From Streptomyces sp. 846.5 (GTDB lineage: Bacteria; Actinomycetota; Actinomycetes; Streptomycetales; Streptomycetaceae): 64,000 bases of DNA. Positions within the stretch are counted from its first letter, which is position 1, and the number at the start of each line of letters is the position of its first letter. Below the pieces are notes generated by a model. That model ran no database searches. It worked only from the letters and a program-made list of their open reading frames with translations, and had not been told where the DNA came from. A program made the translations under genes and the position numbers. The DNA lies in the NCBI RefSeq assembly GCF_004365705.1, contig NZ_SOBN01000004.1, positions 1 to 64,000 of the forward strand. The letters run 5' to 3'. Shown here in pieces: positions 1 through 7,721 of the stretch.

Positions 1-256
1 GCTGGAGTCGCGTAGCTCGCCAGGCGACTGGCCCTCGACCTGGGAGCCGCCTCCGCGGGCGGCGCCTACGACATGCCGCCGGAGCCGCTGGCCGCGGCAA
101 TCCTTTTCCCGGTAGGCGACGCTTGGCGCGCCCGGGCAGCAGAGGGTGTGCGCTGCCAGTTGGGGCAGCGCCACGGGGAGGGGCGGGGGACTTTCACGGG
201 CCGCTCCTCCCGACATTCCAAGTGGAGCTCGTAGGGCAGGGCCAGGGCGCGCGGGG
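1..256. other. Left edge, no assignable gene
   Basis: No recognisable family. On the minus strand an open frame continues past the stop of the neighbouring sortase fragment, down to about position 66, in a different frame. Its translation contains a plausible-looking stretch (DPYWPLAPLFVQLTPRALAL), so it may be the decayed or frameshifted remainder of that gene or of another gene. I could not tie it to a known protein. Confidence 0.3.
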
Positions 257-589
257 TCAGCTGGACGAAGAGCGGGGCCAGCGGCCAGTACGGGTCCCTC
301 GGATCCTCGCAACGGGGGCTGACTGCTCGTGGAATGCGACCAGGCCCAGCCGTGCGATGGCGAGGCGCACGGGCGCGGACCGGGGCATCGGTGCGAAGGT
401 CCCGAGCGGGGGAGTTGGTGCCGGGTGGGCCGCGGTGCTCTGCGGAGCGGGAGTTGACGGCTTCGTGGGGGCGTACGGGCGGTCGGTGCCGCAGGCGCTC
501 ATGCCCAGGCTCAGCAAGGCGGCCGCGATCCAAGCTGCGGTGGTGGCCGCCGTGAGGTGGCCACCACCAAGGATGCACTTGTCAGACAC
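257..589 (-). pseudogene. Class F sortase N-terminal remnant
   Basis: The 110-residue frame begins with a signal-anchor-like segment (about residues 13-33, ending in SACG), followed by a Pro/Ala/Thr-rich linker and then MPRSAPVRLAIARLGL at about residues 67-82. That stretch is how actinobacterial class F sortases enter their catalytic beta-barrel. After it the sequence turns into unrelated residues and stops, so the catalytic Cys, His and Arg region is missing. It overlaps by 8 nt the gene for a small secreted protein on the same strand, a common arrangement for these sortases in Streptomyces. It is either a frameshifted pseudogene or a coincidental remnant; family assignment rests only on the N-terminal pattern. 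Confidence 0.5.
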
Positions 590-881
590 CGATGTGCCGG
601 GTGAGGTCGGCTACCGCGGCAGCCATGCCGCCACCGCCCGCATCCACGCCGTGGCTATGACACCACCGGTGGTCCCGATCCCGGTCACGGTCCCGATCCC
701 GGTCACGGTCCCGATCCCGGTCACGGTCGCGGTCGCACCAGCCGTGGTGGCGGTGACCGTCGTCCGTGCGGACCACGGCAATGGTGCCCGGGGCGGCCGC
801 CTGGGCGGTGGCCGGGGCGACGACGCCGGCCAGGGCCGTGGCGGCCAGAGCCGCAAGCAGAGCCTTGCGCATCAACTTCAT
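582..881 (-). CDS. Small secreted protein with (Arg-Asp)10 tract
   Basis: This is a 99-residue protein. The start is the ATG preceded by GGAGGAAAC, which begins a clear Sec signal peptide (MKLMRK followed by a hydrophobic run, cleavage near AQA-A at about residue 29). The mature part is about 70 residues: a His-rich segment, then Cys-Asp, ten consecutive Arg-Asp pairs, HRWC, and a Gly-rich tail. Two cysteines bracket the charged tract. Its stop overlaps the sortase remnant by 8 nt, suggesting co-transcription. Small secreted proteins next to class F sortases are common in streptomycetes, but I do not recognise a function. An alternating Arg/Asp tract would be very hydrophilic, perhaps wall- or polymer-associated (inference). 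Confidence 0.7.
   Translation of the reverse strand: MKLMRKALLAALAATALAGVVAPATAQAAAPGTIAVVRTDDGHRHHGWCDRDRDRDRDRDRDRDRDRDRDHRWCHSHGVDAGGGGMAAAVADLTRHIGV
677..728. repeat. 18-bp tandem repeat encoding the RD tract
   Basis: Three near-perfect copies of an 18-bp unit (GATCCCGGTCACGGTCCC) run head to tail, the last one partial. They sit inside the small secreted protein gene and encode the Arg-Asp run. Such a unit can change copy number by slippage in steps of six residues without shifting the frame. Confidence 0.85.
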
Positions 882-2028
882 GTTTCCTCCATCGTTTACG
901 GGGCGGCGGAAGCACGGACCCCGGTGAGCTTCCGTCAGTTGTTCCCGCCCCGATACCGAGACGACGCGTGCCGGTCCCGGTTCACACCATCGGACGACCG
1001 TGCTGTGGGCCAGCTGCTGTCGCCGCCACAGACTGCGGGGGACCGACCTGTGGGGAGGCTCTGCGAACCTCCCCAGGGACGCACTTCCCCTCGGGCACTT
1101 GACTGTTGAACGGTGCGGCGAATCTCGGGGATCGACGAGCGTGCTCGCTTTGATCGCAGTCCCCACAGGCCATAGGTAGCGCTGGCTGATGATCAATTCC
1201 GTTCCTGTTGGGACCTCGGGCAGCTTGCTGCGGTCGCCAACATCACCGAAGCCAGCGGCGATGTCGTGCACCACCGCTGGTTCAACCCAGTCGGCCCGAG
1301 GGAGCGCGCTCCGAGTACCACCTTGGACTCGGCGATGGCGCCCCGGCCAAAACCGTTCCGCAGCTGGTGGCCACCGCCCGGTGCCAGGTGTTGGGCTGGG
1401 ACATTAGTAAGCTCAAGGGCCCTCTACAGAAACCTCGATGGGGCTTCGTCAGTCCATGCTCTGACGAAGCCCCATCGACCGGTTGTCTCGCCGAACCGGC
1501 TGCGGTTGACTACCCCGACAGCCGGGACCCGGAGGTCAGCTAGGGCCGTGCTGCCCAGAGTCGGCGCTGCTGTGCAGCGCCGAGGCAGTCACACCCTCTC
1601 CGGGTCCAGATGACGGCGATCCCCGGACCACCAGCGTCCGCCCCTGTCCCCTTGGTGGACGTCACGGATCCGCGGTGGGGGGCATAGGGAAGGAGTGCGC
1701 GTGAGAGTGCCGATCTTGCCGAACGGAATCCGAAGGGGCCGGTCACTGCAGCCCGCGAGAAGTGTTCTCGTCTCCGGCCCTTGCCGCGGCCGGGAGTTGG
1801 CATGCATGCGTGGCGCTCGGATACTTGTCGGCTCAGGCAGCCTCCAGCACCTCACCCTGGTAGGTCTGACGCAGTACAGACGTGCGGCGATGCAGATGCA
1901 GAGGGTCTGCTGTGCCGTGCTCATCGCACGGGGGCCGCACTTCGCGTCGTTGGTGTAGAACCCCCGGAGTCGATCCGACCGACACGGCACCGGGGGTCCG
2001 AGAGAAACGAACTTGCCTCCCTGGAGGC
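882..2028. other. Long intergenic stretch without a supported gene
   Basis: About 1.1 kb lies between two leftward genes that read away from or toward it without a convincing coding frame inside. Several frames are open by virtue of GC content, but none shows a family motif, a good ribosome-binding site and sensible amino-acid composition together. The one clear structural element is the perfect inverted repeat at 1435-1478. Confidence 0.5.
1435..1478. terminator. Perfect 18-bp inverted repeat (hairpin)
   Basis: The arm TCGATGGGGCTTCGTCAG is followed by an 8-nt loop and its exact reverse complement. No T-run follows on either strand, so if it is a terminator it is of the stem-only type common in actinomycetes. 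It is not next to an obvious gene end, so it may instead be a remnant of a mobile element or a regulatory RNA structure. Confidence 0.5.
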
Positions 2029-2337
2029 CTAGTCGTCCTCCTCCTCGACGTGCAGCGTGGTGTTCTTCGCGAAGAACAGGACCTCGGACTGGTTGAAGTG
2101 GATGTTGAGCTCGTCCGGGAAGTGAACCTTCGCGCCGACGTGGGGGGTCACCATGTTCGCCTTGAGGGCCGTGGCCTTGGCGCCGACGGCCGGCGCCTTG
2201 GCGCTGATCGCCGTGTGGGGCGCGATCACAACACACGGCGCCGCCATGGCCTGCCCTCCCGCCACCACGATCATGCCCGACGCCAGAACCGACGTGCCCA
2301 CCGCGGTGAGCACACGACTACGCGCTGAACCAAGCAT
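2029..2337 (-). CDS. Small secreted protein, unknown function
   Basis: A 102-residue protein. The start was set at the ATG with AAGGAG seven bases upstream because it opens a typical signal peptide (MLGSARSRVL, hydrophobic core, cleavage near AMA-A at about residue 33); longer frames upstream lack such a site. The mature part of about 70 residues has an Ala/Lys-rich first half, one Cys, and a C-terminal segment VHFPDELNIHFNQSEVLFFA ending in an acidic VEEEDD tail. I recognise no family. It appears to be a single-gene unit. Confidence 0.65.
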   Translation of the reverse strand: MLGSARSRVLTAVGTSVLASGMIVVAGGQAMAAPCVVIAPHTAISAKAPAVGAKATALKANMVTPHVGAKVHFPDELNIHFNQSEVLFFAKNTTLHVEEEDD

Positions 2338-2560
2338 CAAACTGCTCCTTACGCTTTTGCCAGACAGGTGCGGTTTTCCGAACCAGCCACCAACATCTCT
2401 ACGGTGATATAAGCGAACTGACACGCTGGCCCCGGCAAATACCGCTGAACAGGGCATCAGGTTCCCCCGGGCGGCGGATCTCTCAGCTTGCTGGCTGAAC
2501 TTAGGGAGCTTGAATCCGTGCCCGCGCACCACACCGCTCCATCGCGAGGCAGCGGCGGAC

Positions 2561-2986
2561 CTAGGATCGACCCGACCCCGTGATCTCGGCGACGAGCTGC
2601 TCGCCGGTCAGGGCCCGGCCGCCGATGCCCCAGCCCCCGTCCGGGGCGTTGAGGATGTTGACCCAGGTGTTCTCGCGCAGATGGTCAGGGCCGGTCAGTT
2701 CGTCGACAACCTCCGTCGCAGCGTGCACGAAGGCAGCGCGGGCCTCGACGCTGGGCAGGCCGATGTTCGGCAGCTTCAGCTCCACCATGACGACCGGACG
2801 GTTCTCGCCGCCGGCGTAGACGTCCTCGGTGGGCAGTACGTGCACGGTGCCGCCGATGAAGGCCAGGAACGCCTTGCTGTCGGCAAGCCCGCTCGCCTCG
2901 GCGAGTGCGGTGGTCAGTCGGGGCAGGAGCTCGCGCTCGCCGGCCGGAGTGAGCACTCCGCGAGGGGCGGTGACGGTGATGGGCAT
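2561..2986 (-). CDS. 4-oxalocrotonate tautomerase-like protein
   Basis: A 141-residue protein beginning Met-Pro-Ile-Thr-Val. The Pro exposed after Met removal is the catalytic base of the tautomerase superfamily, which interconverts keto and enol forms of small acids. A run such as PAGERELLPRLTTALAEASG fits the first helix of the fold, and the length suggests two fused beta-alpha-beta units. AAGGGAG precedes the ATG. It is divergent from the TetR gene with two matching operator-like palindromes in between, so the regulator probably controls it. The substrate cannot be read from the sequence. Confidence 0.75.
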   Translation of the reverse strand: MPITVTAPRGVLTPAGERELLPRLTTALAEASGLADSKAFLAFIGGTVHVLPTEDVYAGGENRPVVMVELKLPNIGLPSVEARAAFVHAATEVVDELTGPDHLRENTWVNILNAPDGGWGIGGRALTGEQLVAEITGSGRS

Positions 2987-3008
2987 GGAACTCCCTTTCC
3001 TGAAACCT

Positions 3009-3061
3009 AGCTAGTACGTACGTCCTAGCTCCGTCAGCATGGGCTAGGATGCTCGTACTAG
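3009..3061. promoter_or_regulatory. Two matched TetR operators in a divergent promoter
   Basis: CTAGTACGTACGTCCTAG (3011-3028) is an imperfect palindrome, extendable to 22 bp as AGCT...AGCT (3009-3030). A second copy, CTAGGATGCTCGTACTAG, lies at 3044-3061. Both share CTAG ends and a TAC/GTA core and are centred 33 bp apart, about three helical turns, on the same face of DNA. They sit between the tautomerase and TetR starts, so autoregulation plus control of the tautomerase is likely. Confidence 0.7.
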
Positions 3062-3084
3062 TCAAGGCTCTGCTTGGAGGATCC

Positions 3085-3690
3085 ATGGCCGGAGACACCC
3101 GGGACCGGATGATCGAAGCCACCGTCGACGCCCTCCAACGGCACGGCGTCTCCGGCATGTCCTTCACCGAGGTCCTGCGCGGCAGCGGCGCCGCCCGAGG
3201 CGCGATCTACCACCACTTCCCGGGCGGCAAAGGTCAGTTGGCCGCCGAGGCGGCCGCCAGGAACGGCCGCGACGTCCACGCCCTCCTGGCCGCGCTGCCT
3301 GCGGACGCCCCGATGACCGTCGTCGAGTCCTTCCTCGCCCTGACCCGCCCGGTCGTCGCCGCCTCCGCCGAAGGCGGCGGCTGCGCGGTCGCGGCGGTCA
3401 CCGTTGCCCCCGGCGCGTCCACGGAGAACGCGCCCCTGCGCGCGGTCGCGGCCACGGCCTTCGCCTCCTGGACCGACGCCCTCGCCGGCCGGCTCACCGC
3501 CTCCGGCCTGACGGCGGACGCCGCCGACGACCTGGCCACCACGCTGATCGCCCTCCTGGAGGGCGCCCACGTCCTGTGCCGCGCGGCGGCCTCCATCGCC
3601 CCGTTCGACCAAGCCGCCCGCACAGCCACGGAACTGACCCGGAGCCGGTTCGGCAACGGGGCCGCGGCAACCGCAGCGGCTACGCCGTAG
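3085..3690 (+). CDS. TetR/AcrR family transcriptional regulator
   Basis: A 201-residue regulator. Residues 1-50 form the TetR helix-turn-helix (TRDRMIEATVDALQRHGVSG, then VLRGSGAARGAIYHHFPGGK). The remainder is an Ala-rich helical ligand domain with one Gly-Gly-Cys stretch near residue 108. The ATG at 3085 was chosen because GGAGG sits just upstream and it gives the normal N-terminal length; a longer frame from 3049 overlaps the operator. It is divergently transcribed from the tautomerase gene. By analogy with similar pairs it may respond to a reactive or electrophilic small molecule, but the ligand is unknown. Confidence 0.9.
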   Translation: MAGDTRDRMIEATVDALQRHGVSGMSFTEVLRGSGAARGAIYHHFPGGKGQLAAEAAARNGRDVHALLAALPADAPMTVVESFLALTRPVVAASAEGGGCAVAAVTVAPGASTENAPLRAVAATAFASWTDALAGRLTASGLTADAADDLATTLIALLEGAHVLCRAAASIAPFDQAARTATELTRSRFGNGAAATAAATP

Positions 3691-3734
3691 CCCGTGCGGA
3701 CCAGCCGTTGCACGGACCAGGCTCAATGCGCGCT

Positions 3735-5630
3735 CTAGTGGCGACGGCGGGTGCGGTGCTGGTGGCCGACCAGGGCGAGCAGGCCGAGGACGGTCAAGCC
3801 CAGCGATGCTGGGAGCAGCGTGGTGATGGGAGTGCCGCTCTTGGCCAGGGCTGATGCCGGGAGGTGGGAGGTGGGAGGCTGGTGCGCATCGTCCCCGTCC
3901 CCGTCTCCTTGCTCGGTTGAGGTGCTGGGCGGCGGGGTTGAGGGGCTGGGGGTGACGGCGGGGTAGTGGAGGCAGAGGGTTTGGTGGTCCACGGTGGCGC
4001 AGATGCTCTGGGGGCGGGGCTGGCCGGCGGGCCACAGAGTGTGGGCGTGCAGGAGCGCGTCGGTGGTGGCCTGATGGGGCGTCACCGTGCCGGGGTCGGC
4101 GGTGAAGGTGGTGAGGACCGGGTGGAAGAACGGACCGGTGGGTGTCCCGCCGTTGGAGTCGCCCTGCAGGTCGGCCGTGATCCGGGCGCCGGCGCCGGCG
4201 GGGATGTCTGCGGGTGCGGAGTGCAGGGACAGGATCAGCCAGGGGTGGAAGGACAGGAAGCCGGTGGCGGCGCGTAGCTGTCCGGTGGGGGCCTCGATGG
4301 GGTGGTCGCAGCCGGTACCGCTGGGCAGGCTGTTGCAGCCCCACCAGTTCCAGCGGGCGTCGATGTCTGCGTCGGCTGCGTGGTTGACCAGGCCGTGGTC
4401 GGCACCGCTGTCGACGATGCGGTTGAATCGCACGGTCATCGGCCCGGTGTAGGTGTCGGCGGCGACGGTGATGGCTGAGCCGCCGGATTCGCGGATGGTG
4501 TTCTCGGTGAGGCTGGCGTCGGTGCTGGCCACGTTCTGGTTGCGGGCGGTGAAGCCGATGGCGTCGTGTCCCGAGTGGAGGATGAGGTTGTCGCGGATGG
4601 TGACGCTGCTGCTGCGGGAGACCTCCACGGCGTAGCGTCCGGGGATCGTGCCGGTGCGCTCGATGGTGTTGTGGTCGATCGTGATGGCGGTGTTGGTTAC
4701 GGCGGCGAAGCCGGTGAAGAGCAGGATGCCGCCGCGAGTCTTGTCCTTGATGGTGTTGTCGGTGATGTGGACGTCGTGGCAGGCGCCGGAGACCTGGACG
4801 CCGCTCCAGCCGCCGATCATGCTGTTCCGGGAGACGACGATGCGGGAGACGGCAACGAGAGTGACGGGGAACTCGCCGTCCATGTCGTTGCCGGCGATGG
4901 TGAGGTCGTGCGAGCCGCCGAACACCTCGCCGCCCGCGATATTGACGGACGCGTTGTGGTTGCCCAGGAACTTGTTGTCCGCGAACCGTGCGTTGGCCAG
5001 CGGCCGGTAGGTGAAGACCCCGTTGCCCTGATGGCCCGGGGACAGGGCGACGTTGTTGTTGTCGACGAAGAGGTTGCGTGTGAAGACCGACGGGCTTGCG
5101 CCGTTCGAAGAGGGGGCGAATCCCTTCAGGTTGTTGCTGAAGATGGTGTTCTCGACCCGGTAGCCGCTGAACTGTTCGCTGGTGGACACACCTGCACCGG
5201 CGGCGTTGCCCTCGAAGGTGAAGCCGTCGATGGTCACCCCGTTGGCCTGCGCCACCCACAGATCGCGGGCAGTGGGACCGTTGACGGTAGTGGTGACCAC
5301 CGTCTCGCCGGATCCGCCCGGAGTGCGCCCGCGGGCGTCCACGCCCGTCTTTGCCCCGACGAAGTGCAGGTTGGGCTTGGCGATGACCAGCGGAGTGTTC
5401 GCGTCGTAGGTCCCGGCGGCGATCCGGATGGTGTCGCCCGCAGCGGCGCGGGCATAGCCGGCGGTCACGGTCTTGCAGGGTGTCGCGGCGCTGCCGCATC
5501 CTGCGGTGTCCGACCCGCTGGGTGCGACATTGATGACGCTCGCGGCCGCAGCCGGGGTCACCGCCCCGAAGACGGGGGTCATCGCGGCAAGGGCTCCTGT
5601 GAGGAGGCAGGCCAACCATCTCGGGTTCAT
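3735..5630 (-). CDS. Secreted parallel beta-helix protein with LAKSG sorting tail
   Basis: A 631-residue protein. A signal peptide (residues 1-30) precedes a domain resembling right-handed parallel beta-helix (pectate-lyase-like) folds. This shows as repeated short turns with Asn ladders such as ITDNTIKD, IDHNTIE, IRDNLILHS and FNRIVDSG between about residues 130 and 430. A Pro/Ser/Thr-rich linker (about 560-600) follows, then LAKSG, a hydrophobic segment and a basic tail TRRRH. That order resembles a sortase signal, although the pentapeptide is LAKSG rather than the LAxTG favoured by class E sortases. It is likely a wall-attached polysaccharide-binding or -cleaving protein; no catalytic residues could be assigned. 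It converges with the TetR gene. Confidence 0.8.
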   Translation of the reverse strand: MNPRWLACLLTGALAAMTPVFGAVTPAAAASVINVAPSGSDTAGCGSAATPCKTVTAGYARAAAGDTIRIAAGTYDANTPLVIAKPNLHFVGAKTGVDARGRTPGGSGETVVTTTVNGPTARDLWVAQANGVTIDGFTFEGNAAGAGVSTSEQFSGYRVENTIFSNNLKGFAPSSNGASPSVFTRNLFVDNNNVALSPGHQGNGVFTYRPLANARFADNKFLGNHNASVNIAGGEVFGGSHDLTIAGNDMDGEFPVTLVAVSRIVVSRNSMIGGWSGVQVSGACHDVHITDNTIKDKTRGGILLFTGFAAVTNTAITIDHNTIERTGTIPGRYAVEVSRSSSVTIRDNLILHSGHDAIGFTARNQNVASTDASLTENTIRESGGSAITVAADTYTGPMTVRFNRIVDSGADHGLVNHAADADIDARWNWWGCNSLPSGTGCDHPIEAPTGQLRAATGFLSFHPWLILSLHSAPADIPAGAGARITADLQGDSNGGTPTGPFFHPVLTTFTADPGTVTPHQATTDALLHAHTLWPAGQPRPQSICATVDHQTLCLHYPAVTPSPSTPPPSTSTEQGDGDGDDAHQPPTSHLPASALAKSGTPITTLLPASLGLTVLGLLALVGHQHRTRRRH

Positions 5631-5856
5631 TCCGACTCCGCACTAAAAGCGTCAATATGATGACATGCAGTGATGAATCGGAGGCTAGCTTCACCCCGGG
5701 AAGGTTGACGATTGACGACACGCCACGTCCTACGCCTGGCGGGAATGTCATCCAAGCGGGTCAATCCGTGTCACTGCTGCTCGCCACTCCTCGCAGCAGC
5801 AGCGCGCGTTCACCCCGCTGTTCAGCCGGCGGACAGCCGGGGTCTCAAGGCTGAGC

Positions 5857-6162
5857 TCACTCCGAGCAGGCCGCTTCCGGCTGAGAGGGCACCACTGCTT
5901 CGCCGCGTGGTCCTGGCAGCGCTACTGGAGGGGCGCAACCCTCCGCCGGGGCCGGGGTCACCCGACGACGTCGCCCCGTGGTCTGAGGCCAGGGCGAGGT
6001 TCCTGCCAAAGCATCCCACTCCTGGTCGTCCTGGCCCGGCACGGTCCGTCCTGCGTCGGACCACCGCCGAACGAGCTCATTGAAGATCGGCTCCTCGGGC
6101 AGCAGCAGAATCGTTTCGCTGCTTGCGGCCTTGGGACGCCACAACACTGTCATCGCCGTCAC
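5857..6162 (-). CDS. Small conserved protein, GRTVPG/EW motif
   Basis: About 101 residues from a GTG start (98 from the ATG at 6153, with AAGGAC upstream). Residues 20-55 contain LLLPEEPIFNELVRRWSDAG, RTVPG and D-QEWDALA. A second gene in this window (48061-48324) carries the same pattern, PLFDALAAQWHKSG then RTVPG and DPEWLWLA. Matching positions in two otherwise different genes argue that both are real. The function is unknown. The C-terminal half is low-complexity and poorly constrained. Confidence 0.55.
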   Translation of the reverse strand: MTAMTVLWRPKAASSETILLLPEEPIFNELVRRWSDAGRTVPGQDDQEWDALAGTSPWPQTTGRRRRVTPAPAEGCAPPVALPGPRGEAVVPSQPEAACSE

Positions 6163-6264
6163 GGTCCTTCAACGCCCACCACGGCCGCCAGGTCACCGAG
6201 TGCCGGCGGCGGTCGCCCGAACGAGGACCTTGGTCTGGTCCCGATGTGCCAGTCGTCGGTCCTG

Positions 6265-7433
6265 CTCAGATTGAACCCGCAGCGTCGCCTTGGGTGGTGA
6301 CGGTTCATGATCCTCGCGCTATGGCTGGATCATGAGGTATGCGGCAGCGGGCGGGTACACGCCCGAGGAGCAGGCCCGTCGGGAACGGTTGCGGCTGGAG
6401 GTCGCCGAGCGGTTCGTGGTGGGCGAGTCGAGTGCGCAGATCGCGCGGGATCTGCGGGTCACGCGGCGCTCGGTGGAGCGTTGGCGGGCGGCGTGGAAGC
6501 AGGGCGGGGCGCAGGCGCTGTGCTCGGCGGGGCCCGTGGCGCGGGAGCGGCTGAGCGGGCGGCAGTGGGAGAAGGTGGCTGCGCTGCTGGACGCCGGGCC
6601 CGGGGTGTGCGGTTTCGAGGACGATCAGCGCTGGACGCTGGCGCGGGTCGCTGACCTGATCGGCCGGACCTGCCATGTCAGCTACACCCTGACCGGGGTG
6701 GGCAAGCTGCTTGACCGGCACGGTTACTCCTGGCAGGTCCCGGTGCGCCGCTCGGCGGCACGAGACGAGGAGGAGATCGCACGCTGGCGGGAGGAGACCT
6801 GGCCGGCCGTGGAAAGTCTGCCGGCGAGCTCGGCGCCTACATCTGCTTCGCCGACGAGTCGGGGCAGGGGCTGAGCCCGCCGCGAGGCCGGACCTGGGCA
6901 CGGCGCGGGGCCCGCCCGCAGGTCAGAGTGCATGTACGCAAGCGTGGGCGGGTCAACGCGCTCGGTGCGGCCTGCTATCGGCCCGGTGACAACCGGCCGC
7001 GCTTCGCCTACCGGCTGCACACCTGGCACGGCCGCAGGAAGGAGACCAAGAGCTTCACGCTGGATGAGTACCGTGCCTTCCTGACCGCGCTGCATCATCA
7101 GCTGCGCGCTCCGGTCGTGCTGGTGTGGGACAACGTCTCCACCCACAAGACGCCGGAGTTCACCGCCTGGGCCGCGCGGCGGAAGTGGCTGAAGGTGTTC
7201 TACCTGCCCAGGTATGCACCCGAGTTGAATGCCGTCGAGTGGGTCTGGTCCTGGCTCAAGCGGAGCATCGTCAACTTTCTGCTCGCCGGCATCGACGACC
7301 TCGAAGCGCTCGTCCGCTCCCGACTCAAGCGGATCCAGTACCGGCCTGACGCGATCACTGGTTGCCTTGCCGACACCGGCCTGATCCTGCACCTGCCATG
7401 ATCCTCGATCACGACGCTACGGATTCAACCTGA
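6265..7433 (+). mobile_element. IS630-type insertion sequence
   Basis: The element is bounded by 24-bp inverted repeats matching at 20 positions. The left end (6265-6288) contains TTGAACCCGCAGCGTCG, and the right end (7410-7433) reads, on the opposite strand, TTGAATCCGTAGCGTCG. Between them lies a DDE transposase in two frames. I see no clean TA duplication at the flanks, so the exact ends may be off by a few bases. Confidence 0.8.
6332..7401 (+). CDS. IS630 family transposase, needs -1 frameshift
   Basis: The first frame (6332-6874) encodes the helix-turn-helix part (EQARRERLRLEVAERFVVGE, SSAQIARDLRVTRRSVERW) and the linker. The DDE catalytic part continues in the -1 frame to 7401: CFADESGQG (first Asp), VWDNVSTHK (second Asp), and LNAVEWVWSWLK (Glu). 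Slipping back one base at the GGAAAG near 6811 joins the two into EKSAGELGAYICFADESG, giving about 356 residues, the normal length. The catalytic triad is intact. Paired frames are usual for this family in Streptomyces, so the shift is probably programmed rather than a mutation. Confidence 0.85.
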
Positions 7434-7721
7434 GTCATTCAGCGGCCCTTCGGGCCTCGCGGTGGGACGGGAAAATCGGGGGCGTCGTCGGCGTTTGTGC
7501 CCCTGCCACGCACGGGGAACGGCAGCATGGTTGTCGTCCGTTCCGGATGACTCCGGATCTACTCTGGTGCCTGTGAGCCCGCACCTGAGTCTGGTGGCGG
7601 AGGGCGGCCACGGGAACCGTGGATTGTTGCCACGAGCACGAGCGTCAGATTGCATGCTGACCCCAGCCCTCCCCGGAGCGGTGTCCGACCGACTGCCGAG
7701 GCAACCCCGGAGGGGTGGGAG

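Noticed and set aside
1189-1613. A possible gene in the gap after the RD-repeat gene
   Set aside because: Three overlapping plus-strand frames are open, but none has a ribosome-binding site or family motif, and a perfect hairpin lies in the middle.
3058-5751. An 897-residue open frame on the minus strand
   Set aside because: It covers the TetR gene in antisense and the beta-helix gene out of frame; the translation is Arg/His/Pro-rich and lacks motifs.
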